A stretch of 64,000 nt of DNA. Origin: Niveispirillum sp048066115. GTDB taxonomy: Bacteria; Pseudomonadota; Alphaproteobacteria; Azospirillales; Azospirillaceae. The notes beneath the pieces are model-generated. The model saw only the letters and a list, made by a program, of their open reading frames with translations. It searched no databases and was not told the origin of the DNA. The position numbers and the translations under genes were made by a program. Below, one piece after another: positions 42,901-51,409 of the stretch. The stretch covers positions 62,001 to 126,000 of the forward strand of contig NZ_JBLTYX010000018.1 of NCBI RefSeq assembly GCF_048066115.1. Reading direction: 5' to 3'. Position 1 is the stretch's first letter, and every line of letters begins with the position of its first letter.

Positions 42901-43175
42901 AGGCCGCGATCGAGGCCAGCCGGCTGCGCCTGCGCCCCATCCTGATGACGTCCATCGCCTTCATCATGGGTGTGGTGCCGCTGATCACCTCGTCGGGTGC
43001 GGGTGCGGAGATGCGCCATGCCATGGGTGTGGCGGTGTTCGCCGGCATGCTGGGCGTGACCCTGTTCGGCCTGCTGCTGACCCCGGTCTTCTATGTGCTG
43101 CTACGCTTCATGGTGGGTGGCCACCGTAAGCAGAGCCAAGCGGAAGTCCCGGTGCATATGGTGCCGGCGGAGTAA
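39999..43175 (+). CDS. RND multidrug efflux pump, HAE1 family
   Basis: Inner-membrane proton/drug antiporter of 1058 residues in the AcrB/MexF family. It shows NISRFFIDRPIFAGVLSVVV at the start, QISEYPEVVP-type pore motif (LPISEYPEVVPPSVVV), the proton-relay Asp pair in IGIVVDDAIVVVENVERN on helix 4, and the C-terminal repeat with GLSAKNAILIVEFARELEH (Lys of the relay) and RLRPILMTSIAFIMGVVPL. Length is normal. GAGGCT precedes the ATG at 39999; in-frame codons upstream run through the palindromic repeat and are not used. Adaptor upstream; no outer-membrane channel gene in the window, so a shared TolC-like protein must serve it. Confidence 0.95.
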   Translation: MNISRFFIDRPIFAGVLSVVVFLAGFISLFQLPISEYPEVVPPSVVVRAQYPGANPKVIAETVASPLEEQINGVEDMLYMQSQANSDGNMALTVTFKLGTDPDKATQLVQNRVAQALPRLPQDVQRLGVTTVKSSPTLTMVVHLRSPDNRYDMTYLRNYAVLNVRDRLARISGVGEVLLWGSGDYAMRVWLDPNKVAERGMTANDVINAIREQNVQVAAGVIGASPSVPDAPLQLSVNAQGRLKTVEEFQDIVLKTADGAVTYLRDVARVELAASQYGLRSLLDNQPAVAIAINQAPGANALAISDNVRETMAELQADMPDGVEYSIVYDPTRFVQASIDAVIHTLLEAIALVVLVVIVFLQTWRASIIPLLAVPVSIVGTFSLMLLFGFSINALSLFGMVLAIGIVVDDAIVVVENVERNISEGLSPKEATYKAMQEVSGPIIAIALTLVAVFVPLAAMSGLSGEFYKQFAMTIAISTVISAFNSLTLSPALSALLLKGHHDKQDWLSRGMNKVLGGFFRGFNRVFQRGSDAYGKGVGGVVRHKGAMMLVYVLLLGLTFVLGRAVPGGFVPAQDKEYLIAFAQLPTGASLDRTEDVIRTMTDIALKQPGVASAVAFPGLSVNGFTNSSSAGIVFTTLKPYEERQKEGLSANVIATNLQGQYNGVKEAFVAVFPPPPVMGLGTLGGFKMQLEDRGSLGYEALAKAANDFVMKARQTPELGPTFSSYEINVPQLDVNLDRVKAKQLGVPVTDVFETMQVYLGSLYVNDFNTFGRVYQVRVQADAPFRAHADDIGLLKTRNEQGTMVPLSSLVTVTQSYGPEMVVRYNGYTAADINGGPAPGYSSGQAEAAAERIAAEVLPRGIKFEWTDLTYQQILAGNAALWVFPISVLLVFLVLAAQYESLTLPLAILMIVPMSLMSALAGVWLTGGDNNIFTQIGFMVLVGLSAKNAILIVEFARELEHQGRTVVQAAIEASRLRLRPILMTSIAFIMGVVPLITSSGAGAEMRHAMGVAVFAGMLGVTLFGLLLTPVFYVLLRFMVGGHRKQSQAEVPVHMVPAE

Positions 43176-43199
43176 TCCTTCTCCGTTGATGCCAAGTGG

Positions 43200-43235
43200 A
43201 AAACCCCCGTCGGAGCGATCCGGCGGGGGTTTTTC
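43200..43235 (+). terminator. Intrinsic terminator of the RND pump gene
   Basis: Fourteen-bp stem (AAAACCCCCGTCGG with CCGGCGGGGGTTTT, one G-U pair), six-base loop, ending in a T-run. Begins 24 bases after the pump stop. Confidence 0.93.
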
Positions 43236-43381
43236 GTATCTGGTCCCTGGATGCGTGAACTGGGATCATCTGTGCCTGTAGTTCACAGATATTGTGCTGA
43301 CGCTCCGGATACCGCACGTGCCCGGAGAGGCATAGATTGATGTCCATGAACATCAACCGGCGAGCATCAAGGAGTTTCGCC

Positions 43382-44173
43382 ATGGACTTGCAGATCAAGG
43401 GCAAGAAGGCCCTCGTCACCGGTTCCACCGCCGGTATCGGTTTGGAAATCGCCCGGCTTCTGGCCAAGGAGGGGGCGTCCGTCATCGTCTCCGGCCGCGA
43501 CCGGGCCAAGCTGGATCAGGCGGTGGAGAGCATCCGCGCGTCCGGCGCCACGGATGTCACCGGCGTGCTGGCCGATGTGACGGTACCGGCGGGCGTGGAG
43601 GCACTGCTGGCCGCCGTGCCGTCGGTTGATATCCTGGTCAACAACCTGGGCATCTATGAAAGCAAGCCGTTCGCGGCGATCAGTGACGAAGACTGGCAGC
43701 GCTATTTCGACGTCAATGTGATGAGCGGCGTGCGCCTGACCCGGCATTATTTCCCGCAGATGCTGGAACGCAATGAGGGCCGCGTGATCTTCATCTCCAG
43801 CGAGACCGGCCTGGCTGTCGATCCCGGCATGATCCATTACGCCATGACCAAGACGGCGCAGCTGTCCATCGCCCGCGGCCTGGCCGCCGCCGCCAAGGGC
43901 ACCCGCGTCACGGTCAATTCCGTGCTGCCCGGCCCCACAAGGTCGGAAGGCATTGTCGGCTTCCTGAAGTCGGTGGCCAGCAGTCCGGATGTGAGCGATG
44001 CCCAGGCCGAGGCGGAATTCTTCGCCGGTGCCCGCTCCGCCTCGCTGCTGCAACGGCTGATCGAGGCGGAAGAGGTGGCGAACATGGTGGCCTTCCTGGC
44101 CAGCCCGCTGTCGGCGGCCACCAATGGCGCCGCCATCCGCGTGGAAGGCGGGCTGGTCAATACGCTGGCGTGA
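43382..44173 (+). CDS. Short-chain dehydrogenase/reductase
   Basis: NAD(P)-dependent oxidoreductase of 263 residues with a Rossmann fold: TGSTAGIGLEIARLLAKEGA (TGxxxGIG cofactor loop), ILVNNLGIYE (NNxG), catalytic Ser in FISSETGLAV and YAMTK (Tyr-x3-Lys). Arg in VSGRDRAKL suggests NADP preference. The insert FLKSVASSPDVSDAQAEAEF before the C-terminus is typical of a common SDR subgroup with unassigned substrates. AAGGAG precedes the ATG at 43382. It stands alone, downstream of the RND terminator, and is followed by a palindromic repeat that separates it from the convergent glycosidase gene. Confidence 0.9.
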   Translation: MDLQIKGKKALVTGSTAGIGLEIARLLAKEGASVIVSGRDRAKLDQAVESIRASGATDVTGVLADVTVPAGVEALLAAVPSVDILVNNLGIYESKPFAAISDEDWQRYFDVNVMSGVRLTRHYFPQMLERNEGRVIFISSETGLAVDPGMIHYAMTKTAQLSIARGLAAAAKGTRVTVNSVLPGPTRSEGIVGFLKSVASSPDVSDAQAEAEFFAGARSASLLQRLIEAEEVANMVAFLASPLSAATNGAAIRVEGGLVNTLA

Positions 44174-44211
44174 GGGCTTGCCGGAGGGCACTGTCGTTCC
44201 CAGCCCCTCAA

Positions 44212-44293
44212 CCGTCACCCCGGCGGAGGCCGGGGCCCAGATGACAAGCACTTCGCTCTACGACCTGGGCCCCGGCCTTTGCCGGGGTGACGG
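44212..44293. repeat. Palindromic GTCACCCCGGC-type intergenic repeat
   Basis: Arms of 29 bases (44212-44240 and 44265-44293; two mismatches), starting CCGTCACCCCGGC, loop 24 bases. It lies between two convergent genes and could end transcription from both sides. Similar GTCACCCCGGCGAAGGCCGGG palindromes are dispersed through many alphaproteobacterial genomes (general knowledge); this family differs from the CGTAGGTC repeats above. Confidence 0.88.
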
Positions 44294-44330
44294 TGGATAT
44301 TGGTGAAATCTCAGTGCCTTGAACCTTGCG

Positions 44331-47300
44331 TTACGGCGTGATGTTCACCGTCACGCTGGTCGGCTGGATGTTCCAGCCGCGCAGTGCGACCGCCGGCGCC
44401 CCTGCCCCTGCAGCCCCCGCCGGATAGGTCACCGTGACTTGCCGTGTCTCCCCCGGCAGCAGGGTGACATAATTGTCGCTGATATAGGCCGGCAGGATAC
44501 GGCTGCCATCCGCCTTCTGCGGGGTCAGCTTGGCCAGCAGGGCGGGAGTGGTGCCGGGGTTGGTCAGCGTGACGTCCAACGTCACCTCCCCATTCGCCCC
44601 CACCTTGCCCTTGGCCGACAGGGTCACGGGCGTGGCCGGCAGTTCGTTCAGGCGCTGATGCGACGGTGCGTCGGCGGCCACCCAGTAATCGTTGCGCGAC
44701 AGGGTGGCCCCCGCCTTGTCCTTCAGTTCCAGGCTGACCAGCACCAGCTTCTCCGCCGCCAGGGCGGCTTTCAGGTCCAGTGGCTTCAGATGGTTGGCCG
44801 ACCCGGCGGCGGCATCCAGGCTGACGCTGCTGTCGGCAAGGGTCTTGCCGGACAGCAACCGTGTACGGATGGCAAGCGACAAGCCTTTCTGGTCCTGGCG
44901 GGTATTGTTTACCACCGTGATTCCGTGGTCGGGCAGATCCAACTGCGCATGCACCGGTTCCGACGCCTTCTTGACGCCATAGAAGGCGCCATGGGTGTCG
45001 TAATCATGGGTCAGGATCTGCCACATGGTGCTGGGCCAGGCGGGCTGGGTCATCCACAGCATGCGGCCGGAATGCCGGGTCCACAGGCCGGCATTCATGC
45101 CCTCGAAGATGGCGCGGTAGCCCTCGTAATTCAGCATCTGCGCCTTGCGCTCGAAATCCTCCAGGCTGGTGGCCGCCCCGAACTTCACCGCCATGGCGTC
45201 CATGAAGGTTTGGGTGGCGCCGTTCCCGGTCTGATGCCAGTCATGATAGGCCCAGGTATCGGAGATCGGCCATTGCTCGCTGGCCGGCACGGCTTCCTTG
45301 AACGCCTCCAGTGTCGGGAAGGACGGGGTGCCCAGTTCCACCGAGAAACCCTGGGCGTGCTCGGTGAAATAGGTGTCGGGCTCCCGATAATTATAGGGCC
45401 CGCTGCCGGCCAGATTGACGCGGTTGGACGAGCCGGTGAAGTGGCGGGTGCCATCCTCCACCCGGATCATGTCCGCCAATGCCTCGTTCAGAATGGGCTG
45501 CGGCACGCCCTCGTTCCGGCCGAACCACAGGACGATGGACGGGTGGTTGCGATAGCGGCGCACCGTGTCCGTGGCGTTGGCCATGAACAGCGGCACATCC
45601 TGCGGTTCCAGCTGGTAATCCTGGGTGCTGGCCCAGAAATCGTTCAGCACCATCAGGCCGTATTCATCGGCCAGCTCGAAGAATTCCTCCTCCGTGTTCT
45701 GGCCCACCCAGTTGCGGATGACATTGACATGGGCGTCGCGGTGCAGGCGGAAATAGGGCTCCAGCCGGCTCTTCTCCACACGCTTGCGCCAGTCATCGGT
45801 GCCCCAGTTGCCGCCACGCGCCGCGATGCGCACGCCGTTTACCCGGATCACCAGATGCGGCGACAGTTCCGCGGCCTCGGCCGGGGTGACGGCGGGCGAA
45901 TTCTCCGCGCCGGGATAGAGCGAGGCGGCCCAGCCGTCCGGCACCTTGCGGATGCCCTCATGGCTGACATCGATGATCTTCTCCCCACGCGCCTTGGCCG
46001 TGGTCAGGTCGACCTCGACCCGGCGCAGCGCACCCCTCTGGTCCATCAGCGACAGCTCATAGGTGACCTCGCGGATGCCGAAGCGGATGTCCCTGGTGTC
46101 GGACGGCTGTCCATCGGCGGTGACGGAGACCTTCATCTGATGCAGGGCCTGTTCGCCATAGCCGTTGGGCCACCAGAGCTTGGGATTCTTCACCGACAAT
46201 TGCGGGAATTCGGCCGGGGCCAGGGTGACGGTGTCGCCGCCGGCCGGGATGCTGGCATGCTTGGTGACCGATACACCGTCGAAGCTGGCGGTGACGGCGG
46301 CATTGATCGGCTTGTCCGACAGGTTCTCGACCGGCACGGAGACACTGATATCGGCGATGGAATTGTCCGCCTTGGGCAAGGCCGTCACCACCTGCGCATC
46401 GCCCAGGCGCAGATCGCCCGTCGCGGTCAGGGTGACGTCGCGCCACAGGCCGGTATTGCGGTCGCGAACCGAGGGGATCCAGTCCCAGCCTTCAGATGCC
46501 ACGAAGGTGGGGCCGTCGAGCGCCATGATGCCGCCATTCTCCCCCACCGCGGAGGTCAGGCTTTCCTCATGCGGGATACCGGGGCGGGGCGGGGGGCTGA
46601 CGCGGATGGCCAGCGCATTGGGCTGGCCGGGCTTGGCGATACCGGTCACGTCGAACCGGCCACGGATGAAGGCGCCCTTCATGCTGCCCAGACGTTGGCC
46701 GTTCAGCCAGACCTCCGCCTGGTAATTCACGCCGTTCAGCGACAATTGCAGGTGCTTGCCGGCCTGATCCGCCGGCACGGTGAATTCGCTGCGGTACCAA
46801 TAATCCTGCTTGTTCAGGCTTTCCGGGATGGCCAGGTTGTTCAAGCCATAATCGGGATCGGGATAGACACCGCGATCGACCAAAGTGGTTAGCACCGTGC
46901 CCGGCACCACCGCCGCGTACCAGGATTTCGCATCATATCCCGGTTGCGACAACGCAACCCCGCCGGCAGTGAGCTTCGGCGTCTCCGCCAGCTTCCAGGC
47001 GCCCAGCACCCATTCATTGGCGGCTTTGGGCGCCAGGGCCGGCGTTTCGATGACCGGCTTGGCGACGGGGGCGGAGAAGCCGGTCTTGGATGTCGGCCGG
47101 GTCCAGGGGTCTTGCGGGGCCACCTGCCCATACATCTGCCGCACCTGCACGGGCCAGGTCGGGGCACCGCTCTCGAAATTCATCAGGTCGGCCACGGGCT
47201 TGGGTCCGCTGGCCAGTGCCTTCACCTCATCCGCCGACAGGGCACGGGGCAGGGCCGAGAACTCGGCCAGCCGGCCGGTGAAGGGCACGGCATTGGCCGG

Positions 47301-47870
47301 CACGAAGGCGGCGCTGCGGCTGCGGCGGGGCCCAAGCTGGATCTGGGCCAGGGCTGCCGGGGTCTGCACCTCGCCCGACGCCACTTCCCGCCCGTCGACA
47401 TAGAGGCGGGCGCGGCCGCCATCGAAGCTGGCGGCCAGGAACATCCATTGGCCGGCACCCGGCACCTTGCCGCCGCTGATGGTCCTGGCGCCTGCCACCA
47501 GGGCGGGTTTGCCATCGACCAGCGCCAGGAACCAGGCCGGCGCCTTGCCGTCGGCCGTGGCGAAGCCGCCCAGCAGGGTCTGACCCTTGGGCGCCGTCTC
47601 CTCCTGCACCCAGCCATACAGCGTGAAGGGAGTGTTGGCGGGCACGGGCGCGCCGGGGGATTGCTTTTCGTCCAGCTTCGGCTTGGTGATGCCATCACCG
47701 CCGGCGGGAAGTTCCACGTCGAACGGGCCGAAACTGCCTGGCCCCGCCCCACCGCTGCCACCCAGCCCCTGATGCGCCTGTCCCCAGGCCAGCGGTACCG
47801 CCAGACCGGCGGCCAGCGTTGTCATCATGGATGCGCGCAGCCAACGGCGGGCAACTGCCTTCTTCATCAC
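44331..47870 (-). CDS. Exported glycoside hydrolase family 2 enzyme with N-terminal LamG-like domain
   Basis: Exported enzyme of 1179 residues. After the signal peptide a concanavalin/LamG-type domain (about 80-220; FTLYGWVQEETAPKGQTLLG, RARLYVDGREVA) precedes a GH2 sugar-binding domain (about 300-460), immunoglobulin-like domains, and the TIM barrel (about 660-930). Catalytic acid/base Glu787 lies in WFGRNEGVPQP and the probable nucleophile Glu845 in SVELGTPSF. ARGGNWGTDDWRKRV and the overall order resemble exo-beta-glucosaminidases and beta-mannosidases (CsxA-like) more than beta-galactosidases, so the likely substrates are chito- or manno-oligosaccharides (inference). GGAAGGAAA precedes the ATG. 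No sugar transporter adjoins it. Confidence 0.87.
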   Translation of the reverse strand: MMKKAVARRWLRASMMTTLAAGLAVPLAWGQAHQGLGGSGGAGPGSFGPFDVELPAGGDGITKPKLDEKQSPGAPVPANTPFTLYGWVQEETAPKGQTLLGGFATADGKAPAWFLALVDGKPALVAGARTISGGKVPGAGQWMFLAASFDGGRARLYVDGREVASGEVQTPAALAQIQLGPRRSRSAAFVPANAVPFTGRLAEFSALPRALSADEVKALASGPKPVADLMNFESGAPTWPVQVRQMYGQVAPQDPWTRPTSKTGFSAPVAKPVIETPALAPKAANEWVLGAWKLAETPKLTAGGVALSQPGYDAKSWYAAVVPGTVLTTLVDRGVYPDPDYGLNNLAIPESLNKQDYWYRSEFTVPADQAGKHLQLSLNGVNYQAEVWLNGQRLGSMKGAFIRGRFDVTGIAKPGQPNALAIRVSPPPRPGIPHEESLTSAVGENGGIMALDGPTFVASEGWDWIPSVRDRNTGLWRDVTLTATGDLRLGDAQVVTALPKADNSIADISVSVPVENLSDKPINAAVTASFDGVSVTKHASIPAGGDTVTLAPAEFPQLSVKNPKLWWPNGYGEQALHQMKVSVTADGQPSDTRDIRFGIREVTYELSLMDQRGALRRVEVDLTTAKARGEKIIDVSHEGIRKVPDGWAASLYPGAENSPAVTPAEAAELSPHLVIRVNGVRIAARGGNWGTDDWRKRVEKSRLEPYFRLHRDAHVNVIRNWVGQNTEEEFFELADEYGLMVLNDFWASTQDYQLEPQDVPLFMANATDTVRRYRNHPSIVLWFGRNEGVPQPILNEALADMIRVEDGTRHFTGSSNRVNLAGSGPYNYREPDTYFTEHAQGFSVELGTPSFPTLEAFKEAVPASEQWPISDTWAYHDWHQTGNGATQTFMDAMAVKFGAATSLEDFERKAQMLNYEGYRAIFEGMNAGLWTRHSGRMLWMTQPAWPSTMWQILTHDYDTHGAFYGVKKASEPVHAQLDLPDHGITVVNNTRQDQKGLSLAIRTRLLSGKTLADSSVSLDAAAGSANHLKPLDLKAALAAEKLVLVSLELKDKAGATLSRNDYWVAADAPSHQRLNELPATPVTLSAKGKVGANGEVTLDVTLTNPGTTPALLAKLTPQKADGSRILPAYISDNYVTLLPGETRQVTVTYPAGAAGAGAPAVALRGWNIQPTSVTVNITP

Positions 47871-48154
47871 GGTTTCCTTCCCTGCCGGCCCCTGTTCCGG
47901 GACCTTCTCATCATGAGCGCCGTCGATCTTGATGCGACCGACAGCGATGTCAAAATAAATAAATCAAATTTCATAATTGGGAAAGCGCGAAGCTGTGCGG
48001 GTTTCCGCTTTTACCTGCTGCACTGCACCTTCGATGGCTGGGTGGCGGACTGGGCATGCCCGGCGCTGCTTATGGGGTGGACCCGGAAGCGGCTTCGGTC
48101 CATCCTGTCGCCCTCCAAAAAAGACCCCATCTGCCGCCGGGAGAATTTGGGCAA
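47871..48154. promoter_or_regulatory. Divergent promoter region, glycosidase and ilvE
   Basis: 284 bases without a gene, with an AT-rich core near 47945-47985 that probably holds promoters for both divergent genes. No clear operator was seen. Confidence 0.4.
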
Positions 48155-49249
48155 ATGAGTGCCAAGATCGAGATCCGTCACATCCCCCATGCCAAGCCGA
48201 CGCCCGCCGATGTCCGGGCCGGCCTGATCGCCGACCCCGGTTTCGGGAAGGTGTTCAGCGATCACATGGTCACGGTACGCTGGTCGGCGGAAAAGGGCTG
48301 GCATGACGGGCAGCTGCGCGCGCGCGAGGCCTTCACCCTGGACCCGGCCGCCGCCGTCCTGCATTACGCCCAGGAAATCTTCGAAGGCATGAAGGCCTAT
48401 CGCACGGCCGATGGCGAAGTGTTGCTGTTCCGGCCGCTGGAGAATGCCCGACGCTTCCAGCGTTCGGCCGAGCGCATGGCCATGCCGGAACTGCCGGAAG
48501 AGATTTTCCTGGATGCGGTGGAGACGCTGGTCCGCGCCGATGTGGACTGGATTCCGGGCGGGGAGGGTTCCAGCCTCTATCTGCGTCCCTTCCTGTTCGC
48601 CGATGAGACGTTCCTGGGCGTGAAGCCGGCCGCCAGCTATATCTTCTGCGTCATCGCCTGCCCGGTCGGTGCCTATTTCAAGGGTGGGGCCAAGCCGGTC
48701 TCCGTCTGGGCGTCGCAGGATTACACCCGCGCTGCTGCTGGCGGCACCGGCGCCGCCAAGTGCGGCGGCAATTACGCCGCCAGCCTGATCGCCCAGGCCG
48801 AAGCCATCCGCAATGGCTGCGACCAGGTGGTATTCCTGGACGCGGCGGAGAAGAAGTGGGTGGAGGAACTGGGCGGCATGAACGTGTTCTTCGTCTTCGA
48901 TGACGGCACGTTGCTGACCCCGGCCCTGACCGGCACCATCCTGCCCGGCATCACCCGCGACAGCATCATCAAGCTGGCCCGCGCCGACGGACTGACGGTG
49001 ACCGAGGCGCCCTATTCGTTCGAGCAGTGGCAAGCCGATGCGGCGTCGGGCCGGCTGCGCGAAGTGTTCGCCTGCGGCACGGCGGCTGTGGTGTCGGCCA
49101 TCGGCACCGTGCGCCACAAGGGTGGCAGCTTCAGCATCGGCGGCGGCAGCGACGGGGAGGTTACCCGCACGCTGCGCACCCGCCTGACCGCCATCCAGCG
49201 CGCCGAGGCCCCGGACACGATGGGCTGGCGGCATAAGGTGGTGGTGTAA
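48155..49249 (+). CDS. ilvE: Branched-chain amino acid aminotransferase
   Basis: PLP enzyme of 364 residues catalysing the last step of leucine, isoleucine and valine synthesis. It is of the larger class (BCAT2/eukaryote-like): LHYAQEIFEGMKAYRTADGE, LLFRPLENARRFQRSAERM, SLYLRPFLFADE, the PLP-lysine motif GGTGAAKCGGNYAASL, and EELGGMNVFFVF. ATG at 48155 gives the normal length and follows GGGAGA; the frame is open 33 codons further upstream without a start signal. It is monocistronic, followed by a terminator. Confidence 0.95.
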   Translation: MSAKIEIRHIPHAKPTPADVRAGLIADPGFGKVFSDHMVTVRWSAEKGWHDGQLRAREAFTLDPAAAVLHYAQEIFEGMKAYRTADGEVLLFRPLENARRFQRSAERMAMPELPEEIFLDAVETLVRADVDWIPGGEGSSLYLRPFLFADETFLGVKPAASYIFCVIACPVGAYFKGGAKPVSVWASQDYTRAAAGGTGAAKCGGNYAASLIAQAEAIRNGCDQVVFLDAAEKKWVEELGGMNVFFVFDDGTLLTPALTGTILPGITRDSIIKLARADGLTVTEAPYSFEQWQADAASGRLREVFACGTAAVVSAIGTVRHKGGSFSIGGGSDGEVTRTLRTRLTAIQRAEAPDTMGWRHKVVV

Positions 49250-49271
49250 GCAGCGACGCTCTGCCAAAGAA

Positions 49272-49306
49272 AAAAGGGGGCGGACGGGGATGACCCGCCC
49301 GCCCCC
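49272..49306 (-). terminator. Terminator between ilvE and the M3 peptidase gene
   Basis: Thirteen-bp stem (49276-49288 with 49294-49306, one mismatch) of G/C runs, followed on the minus strand by TTTTTTCTTT. It serves the leftward peptidase gene and probably also stops ilvE transcripts. Confidence 0.88.
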
Positions 49307-49324
49307 TTCGTCATTCCGGGAAAA

Positions 49325-51241
49325 TCACTCCGCCAGCAGCTTCTCCATCTGGTCCATGGTGGCGTCCATGCGGCGCACCAGGGCCTGGTAGGGGGCGGGG
49401 GTGGCCATGTCCAGGCCCGCCTTCTTCAAGAGCGGATACGGGTATTCCGACCCGCCGGCCTTCAGCACGTTCAGGTAATTGTCCCGCGCTTTGGCGCCGC
49501 CCTTGGAAATCTGTTCGGCGAAATAGGTGCCGGCGGAGATGGAGGTGGCGTACTGGTACACATAGAAGGGACGGTAGAAATGCGGGATGAAGGCCCATTC
49601 CGCGCAATATTTCTCATCGATCTTCAGCACGCCCTCGGCGTCGCCATGATACTTCTTCAGCAGGCCGCAATAGATGTCCTTCATCTTGGCGCCCGACAAA
49701 GCCTCGCCCCGCTCCACCGCGTCATGGGTGGCCAGTTCGAATTCGGCGAACATGGTCTGGCGGAAGAAGGTGCCGCGCAGGTTTTCCAGCGACTGGCCCA
49801 GATAGAACAGCTTCTCCTGTTTGGTCTTGGCGTTGGCCACCAGATAATCGGTCAACAGCATCTCGTTCGCCGTCGACGCGATCTCCGCCATGAACAGGGA
49901 ATAATTGGCCAGTTCATAGGGCTGGGTGGCCTGGGCCAGGGCCGAATGCATGCCATGGCCCCATTCATGGGCGTAGGTGGACATGGAGTTGTAATCATCC
50001 TGATGGTTCAGGAAGACATACGGGTCCACGCCATAGGTGCCCCAATGATAGGCGCCGCTATCCTTGCCGTCGGACGGGTAGACATGCATGGTCCGCTTGG
50101 ACGTCAGCTCGGCCAGCTTGTCGGTATATTCCTTGCCCAGCGGCTTCATCGCGGCCAGCGTGATGGTGCGGGACTCATCCAGCGTGAACTTCTTGTCCAG
50201 ATCGATGACCGACGGATAGATGTCGTAATAATAGAGATCGGGCAGCTTCAGCATCTTCTGCCGCAGCTTGAAATAGCGGTGCAGGGTCGGCAGACCCTTG
50301 TTCGCCTCCGCCACCAGGGTGCGGTAGACGCTTTCCGGGATGTCGTTATTGGCCAGCGACGCGGCGACGGCGGTGGGATAGCCGCGCAGCTTGGCATCGA
50401 TGGTGCCGGCCTGTACGGCCGCACCCAGCGTGTTGCCCATGGTGGTGGCATACTGGCCGAACTTGCCCCAGAACGTGTCGAACACCTGCTTACGGACGGC
50501 CCGGTCGGCATGCTGGCGCAGGGCGGAATAGCCGGCCTGGTTCAGCTTGCGCTTGGTGCCGTCGGGCAGGGTGATCTCCGGCCAGTCGATATCGGCATTG
50601 GCCAGGGCGGAATAGGTGTTGCTGGCTGCCCCCAGCACCGGGCCATAGGCGGCCAGGGCCGCTTCGGTTTCCGCCGTCAGCGTGTGGGCCTTCAGGCGCA
50701 GGATGTCGTTCAGGCGGAAGGCGTGCTTGGCCAGGCCCGGATCGGCCTTGATGAAGCCCTGCACCTTGTCGGCACCCAGCGCCTGGATTTCCGGCGACAG
50801 CCAGGCCACGGCGGATTGTGCCTGGCTGGACAGGGCCTGGCTCAGGCTCTGGCGTTCCTGGTAGGTGTCGTTGCGGGTGTCGGTCGAATATTGCAGATAG
50901 GCATAGACCAGCACCTTCTCCACCACATGCCCGACCTCCGACATGCGGTCCAGGCTGGCGCGCAGGGTCGCGGCATCCTTGCCCAGCGTGCCCTTCATCG
51001 CCTCCAGGGCCGGCAGGTCGGCCAAAGCCTGCTTGCGGGCGGCATCCCAGGCGGCGTCATCCTTGAAGATCGGCGTCAGGTCCCAGATGAAACGCGGATC
51101 GACCTTGGCCGGTGCCGAGGCGGCCGGTGCCGTCTGCTGCGCACCGGCGGTGGTCAGCGGTGAAAGGGCGGCGGCGAGTGCGATGGCCGATGCGCCCAGC
51201 AGGCGGCGGGTGGAATTCACGCGATGGCGATGCTTGTTCAT
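49325..51241 (-). CDS. pepF: Exported oligoendopeptidase F (peptidase family M3)
   Basis: Zinc metallopeptidase of 638 residues cleaving short peptides. The zinc site is HEWGH (residues 425-429) with the downstream Glu in EIASTANEMLLTDYL, followed by LRGTFFRQTMFAEFE and the conserved HFYRPFYVYQYATS near the C-terminus. The N-terminus RRLLGASAIALAAALSPLTTAGA-Q is a signal peptide, so the enzyme works in the periplasm, unlike the cytoplasmic PepF of lactic bacteria. This suggests use of peptides taken up through outer-membrane receptors (inference). It is divergent from ispE. Confidence 0.92.
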   Translation of the reverse strand: MNKHRHRVNSTRRLLGASAIALAAALSPLTTAGAQQTAPAASAPAKVDPRFIWDLTPIFKDDAAWDAARKQALADLPALEAMKGTLGKDAATLRASLDRMSEVGHVVEKVLVYAYLQYSTDTRNDTYQERQSLSQALSSQAQSAVAWLSPEIQALGADKVQGFIKADPGLAKHAFRLNDILRLKAHTLTAETEAALAAYGPVLGAASNTYSALANADIDWPEITLPDGTKRKLNQAGYSALRQHADRAVRKQVFDTFWGKFGQYATTMGNTLGAAVQAGTIDAKLRGYPTAVAASLANNDIPESVYRTLVAEANKGLPTLHRYFKLRQKMLKLPDLYYYDIYPSVIDLDKKFTLDESRTITLAAMKPLGKEYTDKLAELTSKRTMHVYPSDGKDSGAYHWGTYGVDPYVFLNHQDDYNSMSTYAHEWGHGMHSALAQATQPYELANYSLFMAEIASTANEMLLTDYLVANAKTKQEKLFYLGQSLENLRGTFFRQTMFAEFELATHDAVERGEALSGAKMKDIYCGLLKKYHGDAEGVLKIDEKYCAEWAFIPHFYRPFYVYQYATSISAGTYFAEQISKGGAKARDNYLNVLKAGGSEYPYPLLKKAGLDMATPAPYQALVRRMDATMDQMEKLLAE

Positions 51242-51409
51242 GCTGTCCCTGTCCGTTCGGGGGCCGTGTTCGCGTTGTCCGCGCCGGCCGTTGGTGGGAA
51301 AGTTATAAATCGGTGGCTTGAAGGTGCCGGACGGAAATTTGTAACGGGGTGGTTTCAGTGCGCGGCCTCTGCCAGAATGTCACGGCCACAACCTGTTGGA
51401 CGCCGTCCC

